DNA of 64,000 nt, from the NCBI GenBank assembly GCA_025504975.1, contig JANUWI010000004.1:868001-932000 (forward strand). The letters run 5' to 3'. The DNA is from Plenodomus lindquistii (Eukaryota > Ascomycota > Dothideomycetes > Pleosporales > Leptosphaeriaceae). Under the pieces are notes generated by a model. It did not search any database, was not told where the DNA came from, and saw nothing but the letters and a program-made list of their open reading frames with translations. The position numbers and the translations under genes are program-made. Positions 52,553 to 64,000 of this stretch are shown in pieces (the stretch's first letter is position 1; each line of letters opens with the position of its first letter).

Positions 52553-52734
52553 TATTATAGAAATAGGTGCTTAGAAATAATTAGAAAATAGATTATTATA
52601 TTGCTAGCTAGAAAGAGATTGTACTATATATACCCTTACTACGTAGAATTACATAGATAAAAGCAGGGGAGCTTTATAGAAGATTCTAAAATTAGGTAGA
52701 TATAGCGTTAGCTAAGTACTGTGTACGTATAATA
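52553..52734 (-). repeat. 3' LTR of the copia element
   Basis: 182 bp, the same length as the other LTR and differing at a few sites. It contains AGCAGGGGAGCTTTATAGAA. Confidence 0.92.
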
Positions 52735-52999
52735 CACCCTCTAGTTATAGTAGATTAAGCTGCTTAATATTAGTAGTATTAAGCTTTATAGAGCGTTTAA
52801 AGCGGCTGTACTATAAAATCTAGCGTAACTAAAAGTTCTATTACGTTGCTTAGCGCACGTTAGAGGTAGTTAACCTAATACTAAGTCTAGTAAAATTAAT
52901 TATTAGCTAAGCTTTTATTTTAATCTATATCTATTAACACTATAGCCTTTATTAGTACCTATATCCTTGTATCCTTCTACGCAAGGCTCCTTTGCGCTT

Positions 53000-53290
53000 A
53001 TAGATCTTCTACTAACGCTATTTTAATGTAGTCTAAAGCCTAGAAAGCTGCCTGCGCCTACGTTGCTGCTGCGCGCGCTTAGCGCGCTACGCTCTTGCTC
53101 TCGCTTTTACCTTTACCTACGCCTAGGCGTTTATTGCCTTTAAAGCTATAGAGGTAAGTAAAAACAAGCTTAGGCGCTCTTACTATAAGCTCTATCTACT
53201 TTTAAAGGTGCTAAAAGAGGAAAAAAATAAGCTTTCTACCTTTAGCGTAGCCTCTGCTGCTAGTAAGCAAGCCGGTCTTCCTTTATAACG
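53000..53290. other. GC-richer patch inside the copia 3' region
   Basis: A GCGCGCGCTTAGCGCGC-type segment lies around 53,070-53,090. On the plus strand, opposite to the pol genes, it reads as Ala/Arg-rich protein (KAACAYVAAARA) followed by a Lys-rich part. It may be an antisense frame, a nested fragment, or just alanine-rich coding for the 3' end of the element. Confidence 0.4.
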
Positions 53291-56200
53291 TAAAAATATT
53301 AAAAGGTTAATTAGTAAGCTTATTAATAAAGTAATAAAGTAGATCTAGCTCCCCTTTTAGGCGCTGCTACTAGGCGTAGCCTATAAATTCTTTAAAAATA
53401 GGCTTTAGCCTATGTATTATATTATATAAATATAAATAGAGATTATTAAATAATTACTTATTTTACTCTAGTAATATTATAATTTTAGCTTTTATATCTT
53501 ATAGCCTTAAATAATCCTTAAAAGTATTAAAAGATTGTTTAGAGAGATTTTTAGTAAGCCTATCTGCTAGCATCTTGTTTATAGAGAGGTAGCTAATTAT
53601 AAAAGATTTTTTTTTATATTCTTGCTTAAGCTACATGTTCTATATATTAACGTATTATAGCTTTATAGTAATACGTTCTCCTTTATCTATAATAAGCTAG
53701 ATTATTTATTAATTATTATAGAAGATTTTATATAGCTTAGGTACGGGTACGTAGAGCTTCTAGAGAAATCTTTAGAGCTCTATTAACTTTTTAGCGACGT
53801 GCTTAAAAGATAGTAGCTTAGCTTTAGTTATTAATATTATAATAGTTATTTAATAAGCTGCTTTTTATATAATTACTGCTCTATAGAGTATAATAATATA
53901 GCCCTAGAATAAGCGTTGTGTTTTAATATTATCTATAAAAAAAGTATTACTATATATTATAAGCTTTAAGTTACTCTAGCTATACTATATTATGTAATAC
54001 CTTATTTAGTAGAGATATAGAATTATCTAGTAGGCAGCTTTAAAGTGCTATAGAGCAGGGTTAGTAAAATATTATAAAAGTTTAGAGGTAGTAAACGCAA
54101 CGTTTAGGCGCACTATTATAGCAGTATACAGGATAGATTTAATTATCTTCTAATACTTTTTAATCTACTATTTAGTAGCTTCTCTAGTGCTCTTTTCTAG
54201 CTTAAAGCTTAAAAGCAGCGTGTTAGAAAAGTAGGCAGAGTCTACTACACTAAATTTCTTTAAAATCTTATTAATATACTTATTATAAATAAGTAAAATT
54301 ATTTTTTTTACTTAATCCCTAATTACTTGTATCTCTAGAAACTACTTAATTAATCCTTTATCCTCTATTTAATATTTATCTTTAAAAGTTATTACTACCT
54401 AGTAAGCTTATGTAATATTACTTTAGTAATATATAATTAGAATATTATTAACATAGAAAAGCAAGTAGATCTTCTAATTAGGCGTGTAGAAAAGATATAG
54501 TTTTTCTTTTAAAATAATTAAGCTAAGCTGTTTAAAAGTTGCAGAGAGCTTCTAGTACTATAGAAATAGTAAGTTATAGAGGCTATATAAAGCTTAGAGT
54601 AGTAGTACATACTTGCCTACAAGTTTATAGCTATCTAGTAGCTTACAAACAACGTTATTTTAGTAATCTATAGAGGTATTTAGAACTGCTCTAACAACGT
54701 TGTACTAGTCTATTTTAAAGTTTTAGTAAGCTATAATAGCTATAGCTAGCTAGAAGGTGTAAAACGCGAGTGTTATAGCGTATATTAAATAGAGCGTGTT
54801 AATAAACTAGAGATTACTTTATACTACTATCTAGGCTTTACACTTTAGAAAATATCTATCTTTATTAAGCTTGTAAGTAAATACCTATTTAAAAAAAAGC
54901 AGCTGCTTTTAGGCTGCAGAGCGCTTTATAATTTTCTAGGTGCCTTTAGAATAGAGCGTGTTAATCTTTTAGTTGCAAGCTTAGTAAAATAATAGTCTAA
55001 AAAAGTGTGTATAGAGATTCTTCTATTTAGTAAAAAGCTTTAGAAGCTTATTTTAGTAGATCCTTCTAATTTTTAAGTTTTAGAATCTAGTAGTTCTATA
55101 AATAGCTGCTCTAATTACTACGTAAATAGTAGCGTATTCTTAGTAAGTATAAGTAGAGGCTTAGCTTAAAAGGTCCTAGAGAAAATCCTCTATATTAATC
55201 CTGTTTAAAGGATTATATATAAAGTATACTCTAGAAGTAGTATTACTCTCTAATACTAGAGCATTAGAATTCTCTCTACAGACTCTTCTACTCCTATAAA
55301 TAGGTAATCTGTCTCTAGTTATTATAGAGCGTAGAGAAAGTAGGCGTACTTATTATACAGCTATAGGTGCTACTTTAGGCAGTGCTATAGAAGTAGTAGT
55401 TATTTAAAAAGCAGCTAGTTATTAAGCTTTAGGCGCTTTATAAAGCGCTTTATTAACATTATAATAAAAGTCTTCTAAGATTTTATTAATATTAGGTAGC
55501 AGGCCTGCTTCTATAGAATAAAGCTTGTTCTATAGGCTGCTACTATAATAGCTAGGCCTAATAGAGTTAGATGTAGGCTCTAGAGTGTATAAACTAGAAA
55601 GGCTATTTAAATCTGCGTTAATCTTTTATAACGCGCTAGCTAAGCGTGCTACTAACAGTAGAAAAGGCTTCTACAGTACTTAATAATTAGGTTAGCTATC
55701 TAGATTATTAGCTACTACTATATTCTTTCTACTCTCTAGCTAATAAGCTAGGTTTAACTTATATAGTACTACTTCTGTGTTGTTAGGCTTATTTATAGCT
55801 TTAAAAAGTTAATTAAGCTAATTAAAATCTTTAGGCTCGTCCTCTTCTATTTCTACTACTAATACTATTTATTATAGCTCTTCTATTGCCTAAAAAGCTA
55901 GCTCTTTAGAGTTATAGAAAAGATCTTTATTAAAAGTAACGTTACGTGTAGTAATAACGGAGTTAAGCTTAGAGATCTATATTTTATATATATTAGATAA
56001 TCTATATTCTACTAGATATCTAATATAGCTCTATAGAGTTACTTTAAAACTCTGCTTATAACGCCTAGCTGCTCTATCTCTATTAAAAGAATAGACTTTA
56101 TAGCTATAGGCGTAAATACTGCTCTAATCTAGCTATAAATTAGCTATCTAAAGCTTAATTTACGCCAGTTAATACTATTTAAACTACCTCTAAAACTATT

Positions 56201-58565
56201 AAAAAAGCGTTTTATTTAGGGACTGTATATTTTAAGCTTAGAATAAGCTTATATTATATAGCTACGTTGCTGCTTTAATAACATAAAGCTATAACTTTTT
56301 AGGCAGGTTAGCAGTAATTTTTATTTTAATTTACTTTATAATAATTTTTTTACCTGCTTTTTCTAGCCTACTGTTTAGTTTATAGGTATAAAAAGGTAAG
56401 CTTTTACTTTTAATACCTATATTTTCTATCTATATTTTAAAATCTAATAATTTACGCTAGAGGAGCGTTACTGCGTTGTTGTTTTATATAATAATACAGA
56501 TTTTAAGCTTGTACTAAGTGCAGATTATACTCTAGAACATTTTAAAAATACTAAGAATCTCTTTTACTTCTTTTTCTATAAGGCTATAGGTATAAAGCTT
56601 ACTGCTGTAATTATTCTTAATAATAAGTATCTACTATTCTCTAGAGCTTCCCTGTAGTATATTAAAGAGATTCTATAATACTCTTTAATATAGCTAAGCA
56701 GGCTGTTTTTAGAGCCTTTATAAAATAACTTAGCTAGTGTAAGTTACAGCGCAGTGTTTACACTTCTTCTATAAAATGCTATTTATCTGTATACCTCTAG
56801 CGTGCTTTATAAGTACTTAGAGCGCCTCTAGGCTAAAGTAGCTAGATCTAGTATACTAAAGCTCCTCTAAGTTAGAGCGTAGGTAGATAGTAAAGGATCT
56901 CTTTATTAGAGCTAAAATTATACTTATAGCTAAAAAGTAGACAGTAATAGGTTTATATTCTATAAAAGTTAAATTCTGCTTGCGCATTAACTAGGCTAAT
57001 ACAACGCTCTTTTTATAACTACTATATTATAGTGTTGCGTCTAGTCTAAAATACTATACTCTTTTACTTTAGAGTAAAGCTTCTAATATAATATTAATAT
57101 AGAACTTTTCTACTACTACTATATTAAGCAGTACTAAGTCCTCTGTATACTCTCTGCGTGCTTCTATAAAGACGTTTTTTATTACTTAGGTGCCTGTTCT
57201 AGAGATCTAGAAGAACTAGGTGCCTACTTCTACTATAGAGATCTTTTTACTTTTTTTAAAAGTGCCTAGCTTAAAATAATTAACTAAATTAACTAAGTAG
57301 AGAGCGCCTTTATTATCTAAAATCGTACTTTTAGATAGCAGGTAAGCGTTAAAATCTATAGTACTATATACTCTATATATTATTATAGGTCTACTTAGTT
57401 GTAGATTAATAACAGCGGCCTGTATTACTCTAGAGAAGCTTCTAGATTCTCTACTTTTAGCTTTTCTATTCTACTTATTAGTAGAGCTCTTAGCCTTTAC
57501 TACTTTCTTAAGAGATTTAAATTGTAGCTTATTAAAACAGGCTAATAGCTTTTTTTTTTTTTATTTTCTATTTTATATAGTTTATTAGTAAGCGCAGCTT
57601 TTACTTAGTAGCAATCTTTTAGGCTCTACTTATAATCTCTATTATAAAGATACGTAGCTAATTCTAAAGCTTCTATTAAACTATTATCTATATCTATAGT
57701 AAAAAAGATTCTTTTTCCTCTATTTCTAGTGTGTAGTGTATATTAGTAGAGCAACTTAGAGTAGATATAGCTAATCTACTTAAGCGTTAAAGTGCTAGTA
57801 GTACGCTCTAGTACTCTATTTTTAATAATCTTTTAGTATATAGATCTTGCCTAGTTAGGTAAAAGCTTTAGCGTAAAAGCGTCTAAATAGTTATAGATAG
57901 TAATCTGCCTTTCTACTTTATTAAGCTTATACACTCTAGCTTTTTTATAGAAAAGTGTCTACTTCTACTACTAGCAGCTTGCGTTATTAGTAGTATAGGC
58001 CTTCTATAGATAAGCTTTATACTTAGCCTATACCTAGTTTTTTATACTATCCTTGCCTAGAGCTAATTCTTTTTTAAGTGCCTTTGCAAGAGCCTATAGA
58101 GTAACAGTTTTAGTTATAATAATATTAAAAAAATATAGTTAGAGGAGATTAGGCTTAACTATAGTATTAATCTACTTTTATATAGCTTTAAGCTTTTTAC
58201 TTTTAATAAGCTACTAGCTCTCGCAGATTTTATATTAGGCTGCTTTAATTTTAAATAGCTTAATATTATTTTTAGTTAGAGAGTCTAGCTTATTAGGTTA
58301 GTTATTATAAAAAGTAGTAATAAGCTTTTTATTAGAATTACAGTATTACTAGACGCCCTAATTTATAGCAAGTAGCTAGTACTGCAGGAACTAGTTAGGC
58401 TAGTTAGCTAGACTGTTAAAGAGATACGTAGTAGCTATTATAGTAGTAATTATTAAAATTAGAGTATTAGTAACAATTAGAGCGTCTAAGCACCTATTTT
58501 AAAGCGCTTCTATTAAGAAATAGAAGGATAAATTAAGGATAAAAAAGCGCTTCTAGGCTTATAAC

Positions 58566-58747
58566 TATTATAGAAATAGGTGCTTAGAAATAATTAGAAG
58601 ATAGATTATTATATTACTAGCTAGAAAGAGATTATACTATATATACCCTTACTACGTAGGATTACGTAGGTAGAAGCAGGGGAGCTTTATAGAAGATTCT
58701 AAAATTAGGTAGATACAGTGTTAGCTAAGTACTGTGTATATGCAATA
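58566..58747 (-). repeat. 5' LTR of the copia element
   Basis: 182 bp. Just inside it, in element orientation, is GTTATAAGCCTAGAAGCGC, where a tRNA primer-binding site is expected; I did not match it to a tRNA. Confidence 0.9.
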
Positions 58748-58752
58748 AATAT

Positions 58753-60539
58753 AAATTATTTTTATAATACTATATTTATTTTTTTAGAGTAGTTTATTAA
58801 GCTTTTTTAGCTCTAGAAAAGTAAATACTATAACTAGTAGTAGAGAAATTAATATTTATTAGATTTTTTTAGTCTCTCTAATAGTTACTATAGTAGAAGT
58901 AGGTATAGAGTTTACTATAATAAAAGTTTTTTTTAATATACTTTACTCTCTCTTTTAATTACTATACTATTTACTTCTAGACTACTTCTACTAATACTAT
59001 TTAATTGGCTAAATTTATATTAATAGCGTTTATATAGTAACTTTTTAGAGATAGATATTTTTTTTTTATCTATATTAAATACTAGGCCTATAAACTCTAC
59101 GTTAAATTTTTAAAAAATCTATTTTTTTTATTTAAAAGTAAAAGGTTTATTTCTAGCTTTTTTATTTAGTATTTTATGAAAAAACTATTAGTCTAGAAAT
59201 TTCTAAAAGCGTTTATAAAACTAGTCTCTATACTCTATTTAGAAAATACTAATAGAAATAGTATTATTTTTTAAATAGTTAAATATATATTCTAAAATAT
59301 TCTTTTCTACTCTAGTATAATCTATTTAGATTTTATACTATATTTATATCTTTTAGTATCTATAGTTTTTATAGTTACTACTAAATATAGCTAGATTAGA
59401 GATTTTCTAGTATACTAAGCTAGTACTTTTAGAGAAAAAAATAGAAATTACTACTAAAGTATAGAATTTATTATAGTATCTAGAGAGCTTTTTATTAAAA
59501 AAACCTACTTAAACTATTAGTAGTTACTAGAAATTATAGCTATAAAGAGTTCTAGTTTATAGTTAATATTATTAATAAAAAACTACTATAAAGCTTTTAT
59601 ATTTTAATAAAAACTAGAGCTAGATTCTATCTATAGTATTTTTTATTAAACTCTATTTTTAATAAACTATTTATTTAGTTTTATTTTAGTAAAAAGTTTA
59701 TTTTTTATTAGCTTTTTTTTATATATTTTTTTTATTAATACTATTTTAATTTTTTTATTTATTTTATCTATAGCTTTTATACTATTAGCGTAAAATACTA
59801 GAGCTATTATACTATTAAGCCTATTTATTATCTAAATATAATAATAGTAAGTATAGTAGTAGCTAGTACTAAATATCTTTTCTATTAAATTTTTTTTAAA
59901 AAATAAATATAAACTTTATTTACAGCGTTTAGTTCTAAATACCTATCTACTATTATTTTTTAATAGGCTATATAATTTAAGTGTTTAGTACTAAATACTT
60001 TTTTATTTATTATTAAACTACTAGCTAGTTATAAAATAATACTAAAAGATTTAAAGTAGAAATAGTCTATTTTTTTCTATCTAGAAAACTAATAGAGTAA
60101 TAGATTAGTTAAAGGCAAGTTAATTTAAATAATATAGATAGATTTTAAAAAATAAATACTAAATAAATTAAAATAAATTAACTACTTTATAGTTCTATAT
60201 AGAAGAAAAGAATTTTATAGAAGTTTATATAGAATACTCTAGCTGCTTTTAGCGTAGCTCTAAAGCTTTACTACTAAAGCTCTAGACTAGGCTCTACCTA
60301 TTATATTAATAAAAAAGAAAAAAAATAGTTATAAATATACCTATAAATTTATAGACTATATTATAAAAAATATAGTATTATAAAGTATACTAAAAATATA
60401 TATAGTTAATATAAAAAAAAAATAAGCTATTATAAAAATATTTAGAGTATATTATCTAGAAGTAAATAAGAAATTTATAAATATAATTATATAATAATAA
60501 ATAGTAATAGTTAAATTAGATAATAAATATAAATATATA
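58753..60539. other. RIP-degraded sequence flanking the copia element
   Basis: It is the right-hand continuation of the target into which the copia element inserted (left part ends 52,552). No family motif or terminal repeat was recognised. All frames are heavily interrupted. Confidence 0.4.
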
Positions 60540-62385
60540 ATGTATTTTACTAGTTAATTTAATAACCTAGTAAACTTTATAGTTTTTTTTAGTATTATAA
60601 ATACTATACTTTCTATTAAATACCTTTATAACATAACGTAATATTAATTTAGAATAAAAGTTAATTTAAACTTACTTATATAGCCTTTAAAGCTAGCTAA
60701 TTTTAAAGCTACTAACGCACTACTACTGCTTTAAGTGTTAGTTATTATAAGCTTTCTAAATAGATTAGAGAAATCCTACTATAATTTTAAATTTAATCTA
60801 GTATCTAGAAACTTAGTACTACTAAAAAGTAGATAATTATCTAATATATTTTTAACTTTAATTTATAAAAGTTTGCGCTTTAGCTGTATAAAGTAGAAAA
60901 TATAGCTAATAAAATACTAGAGGTATATAATAGAATACTAGTAGGTAAGTACTAGGCTAAATGCTTTATAATACGTTTAAACAAGTTTAAAATAGCTTTT
61001 AACAAAATAAAAAATAGATAAAAAATAAAATAGAAGAATCTAGAGATTATTAGCGTGTAGTTTAAATTTATAGATAAAATAAAAGCTAAATATAGTATCT
61101 AGAATAATAACATTTATAATTTTAATAAAACTAGCTTTTAGATAGACGTAATTAGAGCTATAAAAGTTATTATAAACTTTAAAAAATATAATTAGCTAAA
61201 CTTTATTTAGCTAAATAATTATAAGTAGGTTACTATTATTTAGAGTATATATACTTTAGAAAATATAACTCTATTTTTTATTATCTATAAAAAATATATA
61301 TATATCTCTACGTAGTATAAAAAAGCTAGTATTTTTTATAATTAAAAACTATTAGTCTCTAAAAATAGCTAGATAAATAACGCGTTTAAACTAGAATAGT
61401 TAAAGTACTTTAACACGTATATAAAAGCGTAAAAAATAAAAGTATACTAGTTACTAATTTTAGATAGCTATAAAAGCTATTTTAACTAAAAATTTTAAAA
61501 CTACTATATAAAAAATAAAATTCTAATACTCTATATACCTGCCTATTTATTCTATATCCTCTAGCTATTTAATATAGTATATATTTTACTATTAAAGTAT
61601 AAGTATTTCTACTATATATAAAATTTAGTATACTAACACATTTTCTATATTAATAAAAAAGGCTTTTTTCTAGCCTTTAAAAATATTTTTTTTAATGTGT
61701 TTATAGTTAATAACTATTAAAAAGCTTTTAAAATATTAGAGCTAGTCTTTACTAACGCGTAGGTAGTACTAGATTATATTAATTTCTAGATATATACTCT
61801 ATTTTAACTCTCTCTACTAGTAAATCTATAGTAATCTAAAACTCTAAATAATATTTATAAATTTAGATTTTAGTTAAAGTTTATATATAAATTTTTTATT
61901 TAGTTATCTATTACTATATAAGCTAGCTTTTTATAGCTTATAAAAAAAGCTAAACTAATACTATATTAAAACACTCTTTTTTAAGCTTATATCTATAAAA
62001 TTAAAAAGTAATTAGTAGAAATAATAAAAAAAAAAAGTATAAAAAAAAGTAGATTTAATATAGAGATACTTTTAAATATAGTACTAAATTATAGGCTACT
62101 ATAGCTTTAACTATAGCGTTTACTCTATTAAAATATATATATAGTAGTAGTAGTTAAGTATCTATTTAACTAGGTATCTAATACTATAGTAATTATAGAG
62201 AAACTAGGTATAACGCTTATATATACTAGAAAAGTTTAGAAAATACTTTAAAATGAGATATAAACTCTATAGTAGTAGAGTTAGATATTAATAGTAATAA
62301 TAATAATAATTAAAAACTTAGTATTTATAATACTAAAGAAAACTATTAGGTTTACTAGATTATTAGGTTAACTAGTAGAATATAT
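60540..62385 (+). mobile_element. Fot1/pogo-type transposon, family 1, second copy
   Basis: 1,846 bp between TA duplications (60,538-60,539 and 62,386-62,387), one base shorter than the copy in the helicase gene and in the opposite orientation. The terminal repeats are more decayed (ATGTATTTTACTAG and, reversed, ATATATTCTACTAG). The transposase relic on the plus strand has YNFNKTSF (about 61,115), LDSYKSYF (once LDGHxSHL, about 61,465) and PAYLFYILQLFNIVYILLLKYK (once PAHSSHLLQPLDVxCFxxLK, about 61,540-61,600). The tail continues to about 62,270. Confidence 0.9.
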
Positions 62386-62387
62386 TA

Positions 62388-62867
62388 TACTATAGAATTA
62401 TACTATATAAAAAGTTAAAAAAAAAAAATATAAAAACTATTTCTAGACTTTAAACAATTACTTTTATAACTATAATATATTCTATAGAATAGTACTTACC
62501 TAGTAATATATACTTTTTTATAATATATTAACTATTATAACTAACGCTAGTATTATTTAAAGTAAAATTTAGAATATAAATAATATAGTAAATTTAAAAA
62601 GTATATAAACTAGAGAATATATACTAAAAATACTAGATAATATTATAGTTAAATAGTAAATATAGAGATAAAAGTATAATACTAATAAATAGTATTTTAA
62701 TATAAATATAAAAGGTATAAAGTAACTAATATATATTAAATTAACTAGTAACTTTATAAATATATATTTATATTACTATATTATTATTTAGTTTATAGCT
62801 ATAATAATATATAGTAGCTTTATAGATAGTAGCTTTATAAGTATTAAAACTTAGTTATTACTAGTAC
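62388..62867. other. RIP-degraded spacer, no gene seen
   Basis: Pure AT-rich sequence without a readable frame. It is the right flank of the family-1 Fot1 copy and the left flank of a copia LTR. Confidence 0.5.
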
Positions 62868-62954
62868 TATTATAGAAATAGGTGTTTAGAAATAATTAGA
62901 AAATAGATTATTATATTACTAGCTAGAAAGAGATTATACTATATATACTTTTAG
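62868..62954 (-). repeat. Partial copia LTR, cut by a Fot1 insertion
   Basis: 87 bp match the first half of the 182-bp copia LTR (TATTATAGAAATAGGTG to ACTATATATAC). The match stops at the TA where the family-2 Fot1 element begins, so the rest of the LTR should lie beyond the window. Confidence 0.85.
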
Positions 62955-62956
62955 TA

Positions 62957-64000
62957 ACGTACTTTATAAATAAGTAGCTAGTATAAGTAAGTAGCTAGGC
63001 TCTACTAAAACTACACTAAACTTTATACTATTATTAATATCTTAACGTAATAATATAAAAAAGTTTTTAATTAAATTTCAAATATAGCTTGCATTATAGG
63101 CTATCTAATAAAATATAATATTTACTATTTTAAAGGCTGCTGCAGTCTATAAAGTTATAGAAAGAACTCTATAATAATAACGCGCTAGTACTACCCTATA
63201 ATATAATTATAAGCCTAATTTAATAAACCTATTTAAAACTAAAAAGAAAGTAATTATTAAATATGTGCTTAACTTTACTATAAAAAAATTCCTGCCCTAG
63301 CTTACTATAGTTAAAAATATAGTAGATTCTTTATTTAAAGCCTAGTACTATAACTCTACTAGTAAAAACTAGGCTATAAACTTTATTAAGCGTTGCTCTA
63401 AGTTTAAAGTAAAATTTAATTACAAGTATAATTATAAAAGAGCCTTTTATAAAAATCTAGTAGTTATTAGTAACTAGTTTTAGCTTATAAAAAATACTAA
63501 AGCTAAGTATAGTATCTAGAATAAAAATATCTATAACTTTAATAAAATAGGCTTTATAATAGGCGTTATATTAACTAGAGTAGTTATTATAGATATTAAC
63601 TATTAAAGGCGTTTAAAATCTATATAGTAGAGTAACTAGAAGTAAACTATAGTAATTTAGAGCATTAACGTAATAGAGTAAGCTATCTCTTTTTTTATTA
63701 TTTTTGCTAGTAAGTACTATCTCTCTGCCTAGTATAAAAAGCCTAGCCTGCTTTAGAACTAGGCTTTTATAGTCTCTAAAAATAGCTAGATAGATAATAG
63801 GCTTAGTCTAGACTAGGTAAAGCACTTTAATAAGTATATAAAAAAGCGTACTGTTAGTATAGTATATTTATTTATAGTTAATAGTTATAAAAGCTATAAC
63901 TTACTTAAATTCTACTAGTACTATAAAGAATATAAAATTATAACCTTTTATATACTTTTTTACTTATTATACTTTCTATAGCTATTTAACGTTAGTTATT
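62957..64000 (+). mobile_element. Fot1/pogo-type transposon, family 2, second copy (cut by window end)
   Basis: It begins ACGTACTTTATAAATAAG after TA at 62,955-62,956 and follows the 22,879 element closely to the window end, including YNFNKIGF (about 63,535) and LIVNSYKSYN (about 63,875). Transposase stops are frequent. Its 3' part is outside the window. Confidence 0.9.

Larger units (their letters stand above)
52553..58747 (-). mobile_element. Complete Ty1/copia retrotransposon
   Basis: 6,195 bp between two 182-bp LTRs (52,553-52,734 and 58,566-58,747) that share start TATTATAG and near-end CTGTGTA, flanked by a 5-bp target duplication AATAT (52,548-52,552 and 58,748-58,752). The element reads on the minus strand: reverse transcriptase shows LLFYVNNILI (once YVDDxLI) at about 54,450, so integrase and gag lie to the right. 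All frames carry RIP stops, but the element keeps more CG and CA than the gypsy copies, so it is younger or less mutated. Confidence 0.9.

Noticed and set aside
1..64000. Mitochondrial, plasmodial or endosymbiont DNA because of the low GC
   Set aside because: The dinucleotide pattern (CpA/TpG loss with CpT/ApG kept), fungal introns, Fot1/gypsy/copia families and the RecQ-like gene all point to RIP-mutated fungal nuclear DNA.
1..64000. Telomere repeats marking a chromosome end
   Set aside because: I saw no TTAGGG/CCCTAA run. Isolated ACCCT or TAGGG words are too short to count.

Overview
The window is a long, extremely AT-rich stretch of a filamentous ascomycete (Pezizomycotina) genome that looks heavily mutated by repeat-induced point mutation (RIP). 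CpA and its complement TpG are strongly depleted and TpA is everywhere. Transposon reading frames are full of TAA/TAG exactly where Gln or Trp codons would sit. The introns are short (about 44-121 nt) with GTAAGT-type donors and TACTAAC-like branch sites, as in fungi. I see no rRNA, tRNA, CRISPR or bacterial signals. Both RIP-rich subtelomeres and regional centromeres look like this; the RecQ/OrsD-type helicase gene favours a subtelomere, but no telomere repeats are visible.

Layout. 1-7.4 kb: two unrecognised, RIP-degraded coding relics. 7.7-15.8 kb, minus strand: one very large RecQ-like helicase gene with an N-terminal pair of C2H2-like fingers (DUF3505/OrsD-like). It is still almost completely open but is interrupted at 11,574-13,420 by a Fot1/pogo transposon whose removal restores the frame. 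16.5-18.8 kb, plus strand: two small intron-containing genes of unknown function, divergent from the helicase, between two TTAATTA-type microsatellites. 19.9-20.6 kb: a five-exon gene for a basic leucine-zipper or coiled-coil protein with a single internal stop. It is followed at once by a tandem array of about ten 164-bp units (21.1-22.6 kb), each carrying an inverted repeat.

22.9-64 kb: nested transposons. They comprise a second Fot1/pogo family (22,879-24,740 and 62,957-end), two copies of one Ty3/gypsy chromodomain element in opposite orientation (27.1-33.5 and 37.8-44.7 kb), a second gypsy element (C) split into two oppositely oriented pieces around them, a fragment of a third gypsy element (D), a 738-bp barely mutated non-autonomous DNA element, a complete Ty1/copia element (52,553-58,747, target duplication AATAT), and another copy of the first Fot1 family (60,540-62,385).

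How it fits together. Insertion order can be read from nesting and from how RIP-mutated each layer is. The clearest structural event is an inversion of 33,470-37,791 by recombination between the two inverted gypsy copies. It is supported by the swapped target duplication (ACTTC) and by a gypsy reading frame that becomes continuous when the segment is turned back. The most unusual biology is the set of non-transposon genes at 7.7-20.6 kb. They share the AT-rich, CA/TG-poor composition but have kept long open frames and splice sites.
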